Assembly (NCBI GenBank): GCA_038230275.1
Contig: JBBRNO010000015.1
Location: 18,977-82,976 of the forward strand
Origin: JANXXV01 sp038230275
GTDB lineage: Bacteria; Acidobacteriota; Terriglobia; Bryobacterales; Bryobacteraceae
Reading direction: 5' to 3'
Length of the DNA stretch: 64,000 nt
The notes under the pieces are model-generated. The model had not been told where the DNA came from and made no database searches. It worked only from the letters and a program-made list of their open reading frames with translations. The position numbers were made by a program, and so were the translations under genes. How positions within the stretch are numbered: the stretch's first letter is position 1; every line of letters starts with the position of its first letter. This document shows positions 7,855 to 16,834 of this stretch, piece after piece.

Positions 7855-9432
7855 CTACAGTACACTTCGTTCCTGATAGGTTCCGAAAACGTCGCGCAGC
7901 GCATCGCAGATCTCACCGAGAGTTGCGTAGGCGCGCACTGCATCTAGTATATAGGGCATTGTGTTCCCGTGTGAGGTTGCGCAATCCCGCAGTCCGGTAA
8001 GGGCGATGTTCACGGCACTGCCATCCCGCCGCGCGCGCAGATCGCGCAGCTTTTCGGTTTGCGTTGCAGCGGCCTGCTCATTCATGCGCAGGATTTCAAT
8101 CTGCTCTTTCGAATCCTCCGCAAACGCGTTCACACCCACTATGATTTGCTCGCGCGATTCAATGGCGCGCTGATAGGCGTAGCTGGCGTTCGCAATTTCA
8201 CTTTGCGGAAAACCGGCGTCGATGGCGGCAATCATTCCGCCCATCGCATCGATTCGTGCGATATACACTCGCGCTTCCGCTTCCATGCGATTGGTCAGGT
8301 TCTCCACAAAGTAACTGCCGCCCAGCGGGTCCGGCGTTTCCGTCACTCCTGTTTCGTAGGCCAGAATCTGCTGCGTGCGAAGCGCCAGCGTCACCGCATG
8401 TTCACTGGGAAGCGCATAGGCTTCGTCCAGTGAATTCGTATGCAAGGATTGCGTGCCGCCTAGAATTGCGGCCATCGCCTGCAATGCCGTACGCACAATG
8501 TTGTTGTTGGGCTGCTGCCAGGTGAGCGAGCACCCGGCGGTCTGCGCATGAAAGCGCAGCTTCCAGCTTCGTTCGTCGCGCGCATGAAAACGGTCGCGCA
8601 TGATCTCCGCCCACAACTTTCGTGCGGCGCGGTACTTGGCGATCTCCTCAAAAAAATCGTTATGCGCGTTGAAGAAGAAACTGAGCCGTGGGGCAAAATC
8701 GTCCACCGCCATGCCGCGTTCCACGGCCCACTCCACGTATTCAATGCCGTCACGCAGCGTGAACGCAAGTTCCTGCACGGCGGTGGATCCGGCTTCGCGA
8801 ATGTGATAGCCGCTGATGGAGATTGGGTTGAACCGCGGCGTGTGACGGGCGGAGTATTCAATCACATCGGTGACCAGCCGCATGGAGGGGCGCGGCGGAT
8901 AGATAAACTCCTTCTGCGCGATGTACTCCTTCAGGATGTCATTCTGCAATGTTCCCGATAGTTGCGCCGCGGCGACGCCTTGCTTCCCGGCCGCGGCAAT
9001 GTACATGGCATAGAGAATCGGCGCCGGAGAATTGATGGTCATGGAGACCGTCACCTTGTCCAGCGGAATCTCCTGGAACAGAATTTCCATGTCTTCCAGC
9101 GAAGAAATGGACACGCCGCACTTGCCTGTCTCGCCTACCGATGTCTCGTGGTCCGCGTCGAATCCCATCAGCGTCGGAAGATCGAACGCCACCGATAGTC
9201 CGTTCTGCCCTTGGGCCAGCAGGTATCGATAGCGCGCGTTGGTTTCCTCCGGCGAACCGAAGCCGGAAAACTGGCGCATGGTCCAAAGCTTTCCGCGATA
9301 CATGTCACGGTGAATCCCGCGCGTGTACGGGAACTCGCCGGGGCTGGGGACGGGCGCAGCCGGCAGATCGGCGGGCGTGTATACGGGGGCCACGGGCAGG
9401 CCGCTGAGTGTGGTGAATGTCTTGCTGCTCAT
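7855..9432 (-). CDS. mcmA1: Methylmalonyl-CoA mutase, large (catalytic) subunit
   Basis: 525 residues from the ATG at 9432. Family features: YTRGIHRDMY, the substrate-contact segment TMRQFSGFGSPEETN, FDLPTLMGFD, FHAQTAGCSLT, and GGTQSLHTNSLDEA with the His near the corrin. There is no B12-binding domain; that is supplied by the next gene. The frame stays open upstream to 9633, but those 67 residues do not look like the family, and AAAGACC precedes the ATG at 9432. Its activity needs adenosylcobalamin, and an adenosyltransferase gene lies about 2 kb away. Confidence 0.93.
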   Translation of the reverse strand: MSSKTFTTLSGLPVAPVYTPADLPAAPVPSPGEFPYTRGIHRDMYRGKLWTMRQFSGFGSPEETNARYRYLLAQGQNGLSVAFDLPTLMGFDADHETSVGETGKCGVSISSLEDMEILFQEIPLDKVTVSMTINSPAPILYAMYIAAAGKQGVAAAQLSGTLQNDILKEYIAQKEFIYPPRPSMRLVTDVIEYSARHTPRFNPISISGYHIREAGSTAVQELAFTLRDGIEYVEWAVERGMAVDDFAPRLSFFFNAHNDFFEEIAKYRAARKLWAEIMRDRFHARDERSWKLRFHAQTAGCSLTWQQPNNNIVRTALQAMAAILGGTQSLHTNSLDEAYALPSEHAVTLALRTQQILAYETGVTETPDPLGGSYFVENLTNRMEAEARVYIARIDAMGGMIAAIDAGFPQSEIANASYAYQRAIESREQIIVGVNAFAEDSKEQIEILRMNEQAAATQTEKLRDLRARRDGSAVNIALTGLRDCATSHGNTMPYILDAVRAYATLGEICDALRDVFGTYQERSVL

Positions 9433-9879
9433 CCGGTCTTTATTGTAGTAGTTACCGCGAAAGTGGACCGGGTTGTAACCGTACCACCCCCGGATACTCA
9501 CACGCCTTCCGAACAAGTCCAGACCACACAGGGATTGTTTCGACGTAGAACCGAATGCGCTCGAACTCTGACTTATTCCGAAAGTTAGGTCGAAAGCTTT
9601 TCTACTGCCCGTAGCCGTAGTCGCTTTCAGCATCGAGTCAATTTCGGCAGAGGCGTCCTAGTTGACAATGCTGGATCAATGCTGTTTTCACACGATGGAT
9701 AATCGACGAAAACACTCTCATTATGGAGAAATGGCAGCCGGGGAGTCCTTCACGAGCTGTCACTGCTCCGGAAGGCTTACGCTTTGATGAGTGTGAGATT
9801 GCGCAATTGGCTTGGTGTCAATCGGAAGCCTAGTCTCCCGGCGCTGGTTAAGTAAGAAGAATAGAGGGCGTATCGGATT
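9433..9879. other. Upstream region of the mutase operon, no clear gene
   Basis: About 450 nt. The part next to the mutase should hold its promoter, but no convincing -35/-10 pair was picked out. A 38-codon frame starting with ATG near 9724 has no recognisable family. Nothing else is supported. Confidence 0.45.
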
Positions 9880-10635
9880 TTGCGAATCGTCGTATTTCGC
9901 GCCGGCCGGTATCATTTTAAGGACTCAATCGGCATTCCACATCCGAAGTTGATATGCTGGATAGCCAGATCTTGTAGCCGTCGGAGGAGGCGTATAAGCG
10001 GTACGTCCACACGACATGAGCAGGAGATTCGGCGATACAATGCGTCGCTCACCGATGTTGATTTTGCGCAGATCAGACCATCTTCTGAGATCGAGCAGTC
10101 TTGCTTCGACGAGGAGGTTCGACGTCGTTCCACCGCGGACCCTGGGCAACCCCTTCCCAAACATCTGAGACTGAGCCCTGTCACGGTATGCGTTAACTTG
10201 GGGTTCGGGTTTGGGCCCGAGATAACCTTCGGCATACCGTCTCGCTGCGTCTGTTGCATGGGTTTGGGCGAAGAACCGTTGGTTGCGAGTCAGTCGTCCG
10301 GGAGAACTTATACGACGTTGACGTTTCAAATTTGCCGTATTTGCTTGAAACATGTGAAGCAGAAAAAGACGATTGATGCCTGCATGACGTTCGGAGTGAT
10401 TGTCATCTTTATGTTGACACTAACTCTCCCTGGTCCCTCCGCAGTCATTCTAACAGCGGTGTCAGCGCTGATCGCGTGGGCGGCCTCCCTGGAACTCAAC
10501 CGACGGAAGCGCCGCCCCGAGTGCTGGTGTTTCGGTAGCCCTGTGAGGCTGTTAGATCGCGGCGGTCGGTTTGAGTTTGCAAACGCAGAGTACGCAGATG
10601 CGTTCCGGAAACTAAATCACCTTCACGCCTCGTAG
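9880..10635 (+). CDS. Uncharacterised membrane protein with paired cysteines
   Basis: Up to 251 residues; the true start is uncertain. The convincing part begins near residue 105: FGPEITFGIPSRCVCC, then CRICLKHVK about 35 residues later, a zinc-ribbon-like pair of CxxC motifs, then two adjacent hydrophobic helices (about 167-200) and a short cytosolic tail (FEFANAEYADAFRKLN). The first 80-100 residues have an unusual Arg-rich composition and may be non-coding. No function is assigned. It stands alone between the mutase operon and a toxin-antitoxin pair. Confidence 0.45.
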   Translation: MRIVVFRAGRYHFKDSIGIPHPKLICWIARSCSRRRRRISGTSTRHEQEIRRYNASLTDVDFAQIRPSSEIEQSCFDEEVRRRSTADPGQPLPKHLRLSPVTVCVNLGFGFGPEITFGIPSRCVCCMGLGEEPLVASQSSGRTYTTLTFQICRICLKHVKQKKTIDACMTFGVIVIFMLTLTLPGPSAVILTAVSALIAWAASLELNRRKRRPECWCFGSPVRLLDRGGRFEFANAEYADAFRKLNHLHAS

Positions 10636-10921
10636 CAGGCCGTTCCGACGAGATGTCTAAAACTTTCGGTTGTTAGTTGGCACATTACGCCCTGGTTGGG
10701 CAATGGTTTTCCTTGTCAATATCGAAACTGGCGGGTGCCAGCGGTCTAACTAACATAGGCGTCAGCGCAACCCTTGGTCTGGTGTTAACCTTTCGGAAGC
10801 CACCTTTCTCTTGTCAGGGAATTCTCCCCGCCGTGTACTCTTTGCGATGCATGCCTTGAGCGCCGGTTTCGCACGTCGTAACACACGGCGGTTAGTTCCT
10901 TCAAAGTTGCCAAAACACACT

Positions 10922-11164
10922 TCACGAGCTTGACCGGCCCAAACGCTGCGGCATTGTCTCCATCAGGGCTCGCAACACATTGTTGACTGATCCGGCATCC
11001 TTGAACACGCTGGCAACATCGGGGTCCAGCACTACCGCCAATGTTCCCGGTTGCGCACGTTCAGCGAATCGATTTGGTTTGGCCTTTGAATAGTCGAGCT
11101 GATACTCCGACTCCATATCGCCGGACCTCGTAGGGATTTGCTTAGACTTCGACGTTTTCTTCAT
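10922..11164 (-). CDS. brnA: BrnA-like antitoxin
   Basis: 80-residue basic protein. A lysine-rich N-terminus is followed by a segment (LAVVLDPDVASVFKDAGSVNNVLRAL) that fits the DNA-binding C-terminal part of BrnA/CopG-like antitoxins. It overlaps the end of the BrnT-like toxin gene by 23 nt, with the toxin first, which is the usual brnT-brnA order. BrnA would neutralise BrnT and repress the operon. Confidence 0.7.
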   Translation of the reverse strand: MKKTSKSKQIPTRSGDMESEYQLDYSKAKPNRFAERAQPGTLAVVLDPDVASVFKDAGSVNNVLRALMETMPQRLGRSSS

Positions 11165-11432
11165 AGTCGTCGTGTTCTCGTTTGGTTGCTGTTCGCGCGC
11201 TGATTAGGCGGACGCGATCTGGTAGTACCTCTCTGAAGGATATCAGCAATAAGCGTCCCGCTGACGAGTGGCCGACGATGATCTCTCGCAACTCCTCAGT
11301 TGAGTGCACCGCGTCATCGAAGATTCGCGCAAGGGGATCACTGAACACCGAGGCCGCCTCCTCGAAGGTTACGCCATGCTTCTTCAGATTCGATGCCGCC
11401 TTCCGCGAACCCCACTCAAAAGACAACGCCAT
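11142..11432 (-). CDS. brnT: BrnT-like toxin
   Basis: 96-residue protein from the ATG at 11432 (MALSFEW). The pattern FEWGSRKAASNLKKHGVTFEEAASVF, followed by a FDD segment, REIIVGHS, RLLLISFRE and RVRLISARTATKRE, is characteristic of BrnT/DUF497 toxins, which have a RelE-like fold and act as RNases. The catalytic Arg/Lys near the C-terminus are present. The antitoxin gene follows with a 23-nt overlap. Type II toxin-antitoxin pair. Confidence 0.82.
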   Translation of the reverse strand: MALSFEWGSRKAASNLKKHGVTFEEAASVFSDPLARIFDDAVHSTEELREIIVGHSSAGRLLLISFREVLPDRVRLISARTATKREHDDYEENVEV

Positions 11433-11495
11433 AAGTACTTCTCCAGCATACGGCAACAACCCGAGATCACATAGCGCCGAGCCTACAATAGGTAC

Positions 11496-12110
11496 GTGGA
11501 AGACAAACCCTACAACGAGCCGCGCCTCGCTCTCAATCGCATCTACACCAAGACGGGAGACAGCGGAGAAACCGGGCTTGTGGGTGGTCAGCGAGTCGGC
11601 AAAGACGCGCTACGTATTGATTGCTACGGCACCGTGGACGAATTGAACGCGTTCATCGGAATGGCGTGCTTCACAGCGGAAGAGGCGCAATTGACCAAAC
11701 TCGCTACGATCCTGAAGCGAGTCCAGCATGAACTTTTCAACCTGGGTTCCATCCTCGCCACTAAGCCTGAGGACGTCCACCCGAAGCAACCCCGCGTGAC
11801 CAACACCGAAGTGCAGCAGCTGGAGAACGAGATCGATGAAATGAATGGCGGGCTTCCGAAGCTGCGCTCGTTTGTCTTACCCGGCGGCTGCCGCTTGAAC
11901 ACGGAACTGCACGCCTGCCGGACAATCTGCCGGCGCGCCGAACGAATCGCCGTGGCGCTAACCCGGTTAGAAGAAGTGCCTGCCGAGGCCATTCACTATC
12001 TGAACCGCTTGAGCGACGCGTTATTTGTCTGGAGCCGCTGGGTGAATCGTGAACTGGCTGTTCCGGAAGTGCTGTGGCAGCCCAATCAGGCCGCCTCAGG
12101 AAACAAGTAG
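11496..12110 (+). CDS. pduO: Cob(I)alamin adenosyltransferase, PduO/MMAB type
   Basis: 204 residues, GTG start at 11496. Transfers the adenosyl group of ATP to cob(I)alamin to form the coenzyme used by methylmalonyl-CoA mutase. Visible: RIYTKTGDSGETGL and VGKDALRIDCYGTVDELNAFIG at the N-terminus (ATP-binding loop), FVLPGG, ACRTICRRAER, and YLNRLSDALFVWSRWVN. Helical-bundle length is normal. The 3' end overlaps the convergent kgd gene by 15 nt. The proximity to a B12-dependent mutase is functionally coherent. Confidence 0.93.
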   Translation: MEDKPYNEPRLALNRIYTKTGDSGETGLVGGQRVGKDALRIDCYGTVDELNAFIGMACFTAEEAQLTKLATILKRVQHELFNLGSILATKPEDVHPKQPRVTNTEVQQLENEIDEMNGGLPKLRSFVLPGGCRLNTELHACRTICRRAERIAVALTRLEEVPAEAIHYLNRLSDALFVWSRWVNRELAVPEVLWQPNQAASGNK

Positions 12111-15100
12111 CTTCTTTTTCTTGATCACCTTCGGACGCTTCGGCGTGCGCGCCACCAGCTTTTCAGCGAACGCATCATCCACCACTTCGTTCTGTTCGTA
12201 CTTGTGGCGTTCATTGGTTCCCACCGCCGGACTGGCGCTTTCCGGCCGGGTGACGTAGCGCAGCTTGCGTTTGACCACGTCCAGCAGCGGTTGAATCTGT
12301 TCCTGCATGAAGCGCCACGGCCCCATGTTCTTCGGCTCTTCCTGCACCCAATAAAATTCGTTGGCCTTGGGATATTCCAGCAGCGCCGCTTGCAGCGCGC
12401 CGCTGGGGAACGGATACATTTGCTCCACCCGCAGGATCGCCACATGATTCGCGTTTGTCTTAGCTCGCCGCTCCTGCAAATCGTAATAGATTTTTCCGGA
12501 GCACATCAGCACGCGCTTCACGCCCGCCGCAGCCGCCCCGCTTGTATCGGGAAGCACTTCCTGGAACTTGCCGCTGGTCAGATCCGCTAGGCGTGATACC
12601 GCCAGCGGACTGCGCAACAGGCTCTTTGGAGTAAAAATAATCAGCGGTTTGCAAATCGGCTTCCCGTCATCGCCGCCGCGCAATTGACGCCGCAGGATAT
12701 GGAAATACTGCGCAGGCGTGGTGCAGTTCGCCACCTGCATATTTTCCTGCGCGCACATCTGCAAGAACCGTTCGATGCGAGCGCTGGAATGTTCCGGTCC
12801 AAGTCCCTCATAGCCGTGCGGCAGCAACAACACCAGACCGCAAAGTTCGCCCCACTTTTTCTCTGAGGAAGACAGGAACTGATCGATCACGATCTGTGCG
12901 CCATTGACGAAATCGCCGAACTGGCCTTCCCACATCACCAGCGAGGTGGGCGTGGTGAGGCTGAAACCGAACTCGAACCCCATGGCCGCGTATTCACTGA
13001 GCGAACTGCCCCAAACCTCACAGAGCTGGCCGAATCTCGCAAGTTTCTGCAGCGCCACGTACTTGTGTCCGTCCTCAAAATCGGTCAGTTCCATATGCCG
13101 GTTGCTGAACGTTCCGCGCCCTACGTCCTGGCCGCTCAAGCGAACCGAATAACCTTCCGTCAACAGGCTGCCAAATGCCAATGCTTCCCCGGTTGCCCAA
13201 TCGAACGGCTCATCGGCAAGCACGGCCTTGCGCTTCTCGATAACCGGCTTCAATTTGGGATGAATGTGGAAGTTGGCAGGCAATGTCGAAATCGCTTCGA
13301 CTACTTGCTCCGCCGTGCTTCGATCGATCGTAGTCCGGTCACTCAGGAACTGCACCGGCGCTTCCGGTTCAAATTGCAAAATCTCCGTCGCAGCGGTGGT
13401 CTTGGATAGGTCGAACGCCTCGGAAAGCTTGGCAACGTACGCCTTCTTGCGCGCATCCACACTGGCCTTATCCACCACGCCTTCACTCACCAGGCGGTCA
13501 GCATACTTCGCAATCACCGAAACCTGCGCCTTAATCTTTTTGTACATCAAGGGCTGGGTGAAACTGGGGTCGTCGCCTTCGTTATGGCCCAGGCGGCGGT
13601 AGCAATTCAGATCGATCACCACGTCGCGATTGAATTGCTGGCGGAAGTCGAACGCAATCCGGCTGACGCGCAACACTGCTTCCGGATCGTCGCCATTCAC
13701 GTGGAAGATCGGAGCTTGGATCGACCGTGCAATGTCGCTCGAATAAGGTCCGCTGCGGCCGTCCTCGGGTGAAGTGGTAAAACCCACCTGGTTGTTGATA
13801 ATCAGATGCACCGTGCCACCGGTAAAATAACCGGGCAACTGCGAAATGTTCAGCGTTTCGAAAACCACGCCCTGGCCTGCGAATGCCGCGTCTCCGTGGA
13901 TCAGAATGGGGATTACCTTGGTGCGCGCACTGTCATGCAGTTCATCCTGCATGGCGCGAACCATGCCTTCCACAACCGGGTCCACTGCTTCCAGATGGCT
14001 GGGGTTGAACGCCATGGAAACGCCAATTTTCTTTCCTTCCGTCGATCTTCTCGTCCCGTACGCGCCCAGGTGATACTTCACATCACCGGTGGAATAGCGA
14101 TTCGCCGTGGCTCCCGGGGCTTCGTCGAAATCGGAGAAAACATCAATCAGCGGCTTATTGCAAATGTTAGCCAGAACCGTCAGCCGGCCGCGATGGGCCA
14201 TGCCGATCACCGCTTCTTCCGCACCGCCATTGGCCGCGCGTTCCAGCGTTTCATCCAGCATCACCAGCGCGGATTCGCCGCCTTCCACCGAAAAGCGCTT
14301 CTTCCCGATATAGCGTTTGTCCAGGAAGTGTTCGAACTCTTCGCCCTCAATCAAGCGATCCAGAATGCGCAAGCGGACGGCGCGTTCCAACGGCTCAGAG
14401 TTTAAAGTGGATTCCATGCGGTCACGGAGCCACTCTTTCTGCTCCGGGTACTGAATGTACATGTACTCGCAGGCGACCTTCTCGCAATAGGTCTTCCGCA
14501 GGTCCGCAATCACCGCCCGCAGCGTCTTTCCGCCCTGCGAGAGCAGCGGACGCTCCAGATCGGCCTCGGTCAAGCCGTACGTAGCCAGTTCCAGTTCCGG
14601 CTGCATTGGGCGGGTGGAACCAAGCGGATCCAGATCCGCAATCAAGTGCCCGCGTACTCGATACGCATTGATCAGGAATGCCGACGCTGCTTCTTTTAAA
14701 GCATCGCTGGTGGAAAGCGAGGAAGCCGGCGCGGCTAGCGGCGCCACGGATGTTACAGCCGGAGTTCGCAGTTCCTGCGTGATTCCCAAATCGCTGTAAA
14801 TTTTTTCGTAGAACCCGCTTTCGCCGTTCAGTAGCGCCTGTAGTTTACCCAGGAACCGGCCGGATTCAGCGCCCTGAATAATGCGGTGATCGTAGGTGCA
14901 AGTGATCATCATCACTTTGCTGATTCCGATGTGCGCCTTCATCTCCGCGGTGACGGTTTGATACTCCGCCGGATAATCCATGGCCCCGGTGGCAATAATG
15001 GCGCCTTGGCCGGCAACCAGCCGCGGCACCGATCCCAGCGTGCCCACCGTGCCCGGGTTGGTGAGTGAAATGGTGGTGCCCTGGAAATCGGGCATCTGCA

Positions 15101-15779
15101 GCTTACCGTTGCGTGCGCGGCTCACAATGTCGTCAAACGCGGCCAGAAACTGGCTGAAGTTCATAACTCCGGCATTCTTGATGCTTGGCACCATCAACGA
15201 CGATGAGCCGTCCTTTGCCTTCACATCAACCGCAATGCCGATGTTCACGTCCTTGTGGATTACCCGGAACAGTTCACCGTTCTGCTCTGTAAAGGAGTGG
15301 TTCAGGGAAGGGAACTCGTCCAGCGCCCGTACAATCGCCCAACTGATAATGTGGGTGTAAGAAATCTTGCCTTGACCGGCCGCCGCGCGGCGCTCGTTGA
15401 TCTGCTGGCGCTTCTCTTCGATCACGCGCACTGGAATCATTCGCTGCGAGGTAGCAGTGGGAACCGTCAGGCTGACGGTCATGTTCTCAGCAATCTTTGC
15501 TGCCACTCCGCGGAGGGGCGTCAGTTGATCGGTTCCAGCTGCCTGCGGCGCCACGGGTTTGGCTACCGCTGGCGCCGCTGTCGAGACCGGTGTCGAAACC
15601 GGACCAGCTGCAGCTCCAGCGCCATGCCCGTTAGTCCCATTGGGCTTGGCGTGCCCGTTCGTTTCAAACACTCGTTTCCAGGTGTCGTCGACGCTCTTCT
15701 TGTCATGGAGGTAATTCCGATAGAGCTCGTCCTGGAGCCAGCTATTGATACCTAACTTCGGTTCGGATTGGTCAGACAT
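12096..15779 (-). CDS. kgd: Multifunctional 2-oxoglutarate decarboxylase/dehydrogenase E1 fused to succinyltransferase E2 core
   Basis: 1227 residues, matching the size of mycobacterial Kgd. Order: short N-terminal helix (WLQDELYRNYLHD), Ala/Pro/Gly linker (about 40-85), E2 acyltransferase core (about 85-345) with the catalytic DHR motif in TYDHRIIQGAESGRF, then the full ThDP-dependent E1 (about 360-1227) with MAHRGRLTVL and the ThDP/Mg segment GDAAFAGQG ... NNQVGFTT. There is no lipoyl domain, so a lipoylated E2 from elsewhere would be needed for the complete dehydrogenase reaction. Fills the 2-oxoglutarate to succinyl-CoA step of the TCA cycle, or gives succinate semialdehyde. It converges on pduO with a 15-nt overlap. 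Confidence 0.95.
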   Translation of the reverse strand: MSDQSEPKLGINSWLQDELYRNYLHDKKSVDDTWKRVFETNGHAKPNGTNGHGAGAAAGPVSTPVSTAAPAVAKPVAPQAAGTDQLTPLRGVAAKIAENMTVSLTVPTATSQRMIPVRVIEEKRQQINERRAAAGQGKISYTHIISWAIVRALDEFPSLNHSFTEQNGELFRVIHKDVNIGIAVDVKAKDGSSSLMVPSIKNAGVMNFSQFLAAFDDIVSRARNGKLQMPDFQGTTISLTNPGTVGTLGSVPRLVAGQGAIIATGAMDYPAEYQTVTAEMKAHIGISKVMMITCTYDHRIIQGAESGRFLGKLQALLNGESGFYEKIYSDLGITQELRTPAVTSVAPLAAPASSLSTSDALKEAASAFLINAYRVRGHLIADLDPLGSTRPMQPELELATYGLTEADLERPLLSQGGKTLRAVIADLRKTYCEKVACEYMYIQYPEQKEWLRDRMESTLNSEPLERAVRLRILDRLIEGEEFEHFLDKRYIGKKRFSVEGGESALVMLDETLERAANGGAEEAVIGMAHRGRLTVLANICNKPLIDVFSDFDEAPGATANRYSTGDVKYHLGAYGTRRSTEGKKIGVSMAFNPSHLEAVDPVVEGMVRAMQDELHDSARTKVIPILIHGDAAFAGQGVVFETLNISQLPGYFTGGTVHLIINNQVGFTTSPEDGRSGPYSSDIARSIQAPIFHVNGDDPEAVLRVSRIAFDFRQQFNRDVVIDLNCYRRLGHNEGDDPSFTQPLMYKKIKAQVSVIAKYADRLVSEGVVDKASVDARKKAYVAKLSEAFDLSKTTAATEILQFEPEAPVQFLSDRTTIDRSTAEQVVEAISTLPANFHIHPKLKPVIEKRKAVLADEPFDWATGEALAFGSLLTEGYSVRLSGQDVGRGTFSNRHMELTDFEDGHKYVALQKLARFGQLCEVWGSSLSEYAAMGFEFGFSLTTPTSLVMWEGQFGDFVNGAQIVIDQFLSSSEKKWGELCGLVLLLPHGYEGLGPEHSSARIERFLQMCAQENMQVANCTTPAQYFHILRRQLRGGDDGKPICKPLIIFTPKSLLRSPLAVSRLADLTSGKFQEVLPDTSGAAAAGVKRVLMCSGKIYYDLQERRAKTNANHVAILRVEQMYPFPSGALQAALLEYPKANEFYWVQEEPKNMGPWRFMQEQIQPLLDVVKRKLRYVTRPESASPAVGTNERHKYEQNEVVDDAFAEKLVARTPKRPKVIKKKKLLVS

Positions 15780-15836
15780 GCAATTGTTTAATCGTCAAGG
15801 CGCAGGCTGTCCTACACCCCTAAAGTGGTTTACTTC

Positions 15837-16790
15837 CTAACTTCCATGATACCGAACTGTAGCGTGATCCGTGACCCAGCCCGTTACCTGATCGGTCAAA
15901 ACGGAAGAGGCTCCACTGGCAGCCAGCGGCGTTCCGTCCAGCAACGCCTTTACGAAATTCTCAATGCACGGAAAATGCAGATTGGCATGGGGCGGCAGTT
16001 CCTCGCTGCCTCCTGGAAAAACGATCAGCGGACTGTTCAGCGGCGACAGTTCCAATTCGCCTTCAACGCCCCTGATCCGGAACTCATCCCGCGTCATGCG
16101 CGAGTGCCAGCGAGCATCCACAATGCCCCGCACGCCCGACTCATATTCCACCAGCAACGTCGCGTTATCTTCCACGTCATTGCAGTGGACCAGGTTCGAA
16201 GTGTATCCGCAGGCTCGCACTGGCGTGCCGAAGAGAAAGTTAAACGCATCAATGCGATGGGATGCAATATCGTACAAACAGCCTCCACCCGCGGTCAAGC
16301 GGTGCAGCAGCCACGACCGCGTCCCATCTTCGTCGTTAAACCAGGAATGGCAAGTTGCCTCCGCCACCACCGGCTTCCCGATCACTCCGGCGTCCAGAAG
16401 TTCCTTGGCGCGCCGCAGCTTCGGGTACATCCGGCGGTAGTAGGCAATTCCCAGAATCCTATCCGCGTCGTCGGCGGCAGCTTGCATCAGGCAGGCTTCC
16501 GCATAATTCATGGCCATTGGTTTTTCGCACAACACGTGCTTGCCGGCGCGCAACGCAAGGATGGTTTGCGGCGCGTGCAGGAAGACCGGGCTGGAGATAT
16601 AAACCGCGTCGATCACTGGGTCTTTCAACGCATCTTCCAGCGACGTCCACACGCGCGTTCGGTAGGGGACCGCCTTGGCCGGATCGCGAGTCACCACGCC
16701 GTACAGCTGGCTGCGTTCTTCTTCCAGAATCGCCGGAATCGCGCGCTTGGTGCTGATGTCTCCGATACCCACTACCAGCCAATTGATCAT
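15837..16790 (-). CDS. Gfo/Idh/MocA family NAD(P)-dependent oxidoreductase
   Basis: 317 residues. The N-terminal Rossmann fold starts with INWLVVGIGDISTKRAIPAI, followed by DAVYISSPVFLHAPQ and the conserved EKPMAMN lysine motif (about residues 93-99). The C-terminal alpha/beta domain contains GGGCLYDIASHRIDAFNFLFG, with the catalytic Asp/His typical of the family. The substrate is probably a sugar or inositol derivative, but it cannot be named. Lies alone between kgd and the divergent prfB. Confidence 0.88.
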   Translation of the reverse strand: MINWLVVGIGDISTKRAIPAILEEERSQLYGVVTRDPAKAVPYRTRVWTSLEDALKDPVIDAVYISSPVFLHAPQTILALRAGKHVLCEKPMAMNYAEACLMQAAADDADRILGIAYYRRMYPKLRRAKELLDAGVIGKPVVAEATCHSWFNDEDGTRSWLLHRLTAGGGCLYDIASHRIDAFNFLFGTPVRACGYTSNLVHCNDVEDNATLLVEYESGVRGIVDARWHSRMTRDEFRIRGVEGELELSPLNSPLIVFPGGSEELPPHANLHFPCIENFVKALLDGTPLAASGASSVLTDQVTGWVTDHATVRYHGS

Positions 16791-16834
16791 TTCTTAGGCA
16801 TCGTACCGCACCGCTCGTTTGGTAGAATGAAGCG

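Noticed and set aside
9433..9633. N-terminal extension of the mutase large subunit
   Set aside because: The frame is open, but the 67 residues do not resemble the family, and the ATG at 9432 has a plausible ribosome binding site.
13806..14405. Plus-strand frame inside kgd
   Set aside because: Antisense to the E1 part of kgd; rich in His/Gln/Arg as usual for shadows of GC-rich genes.
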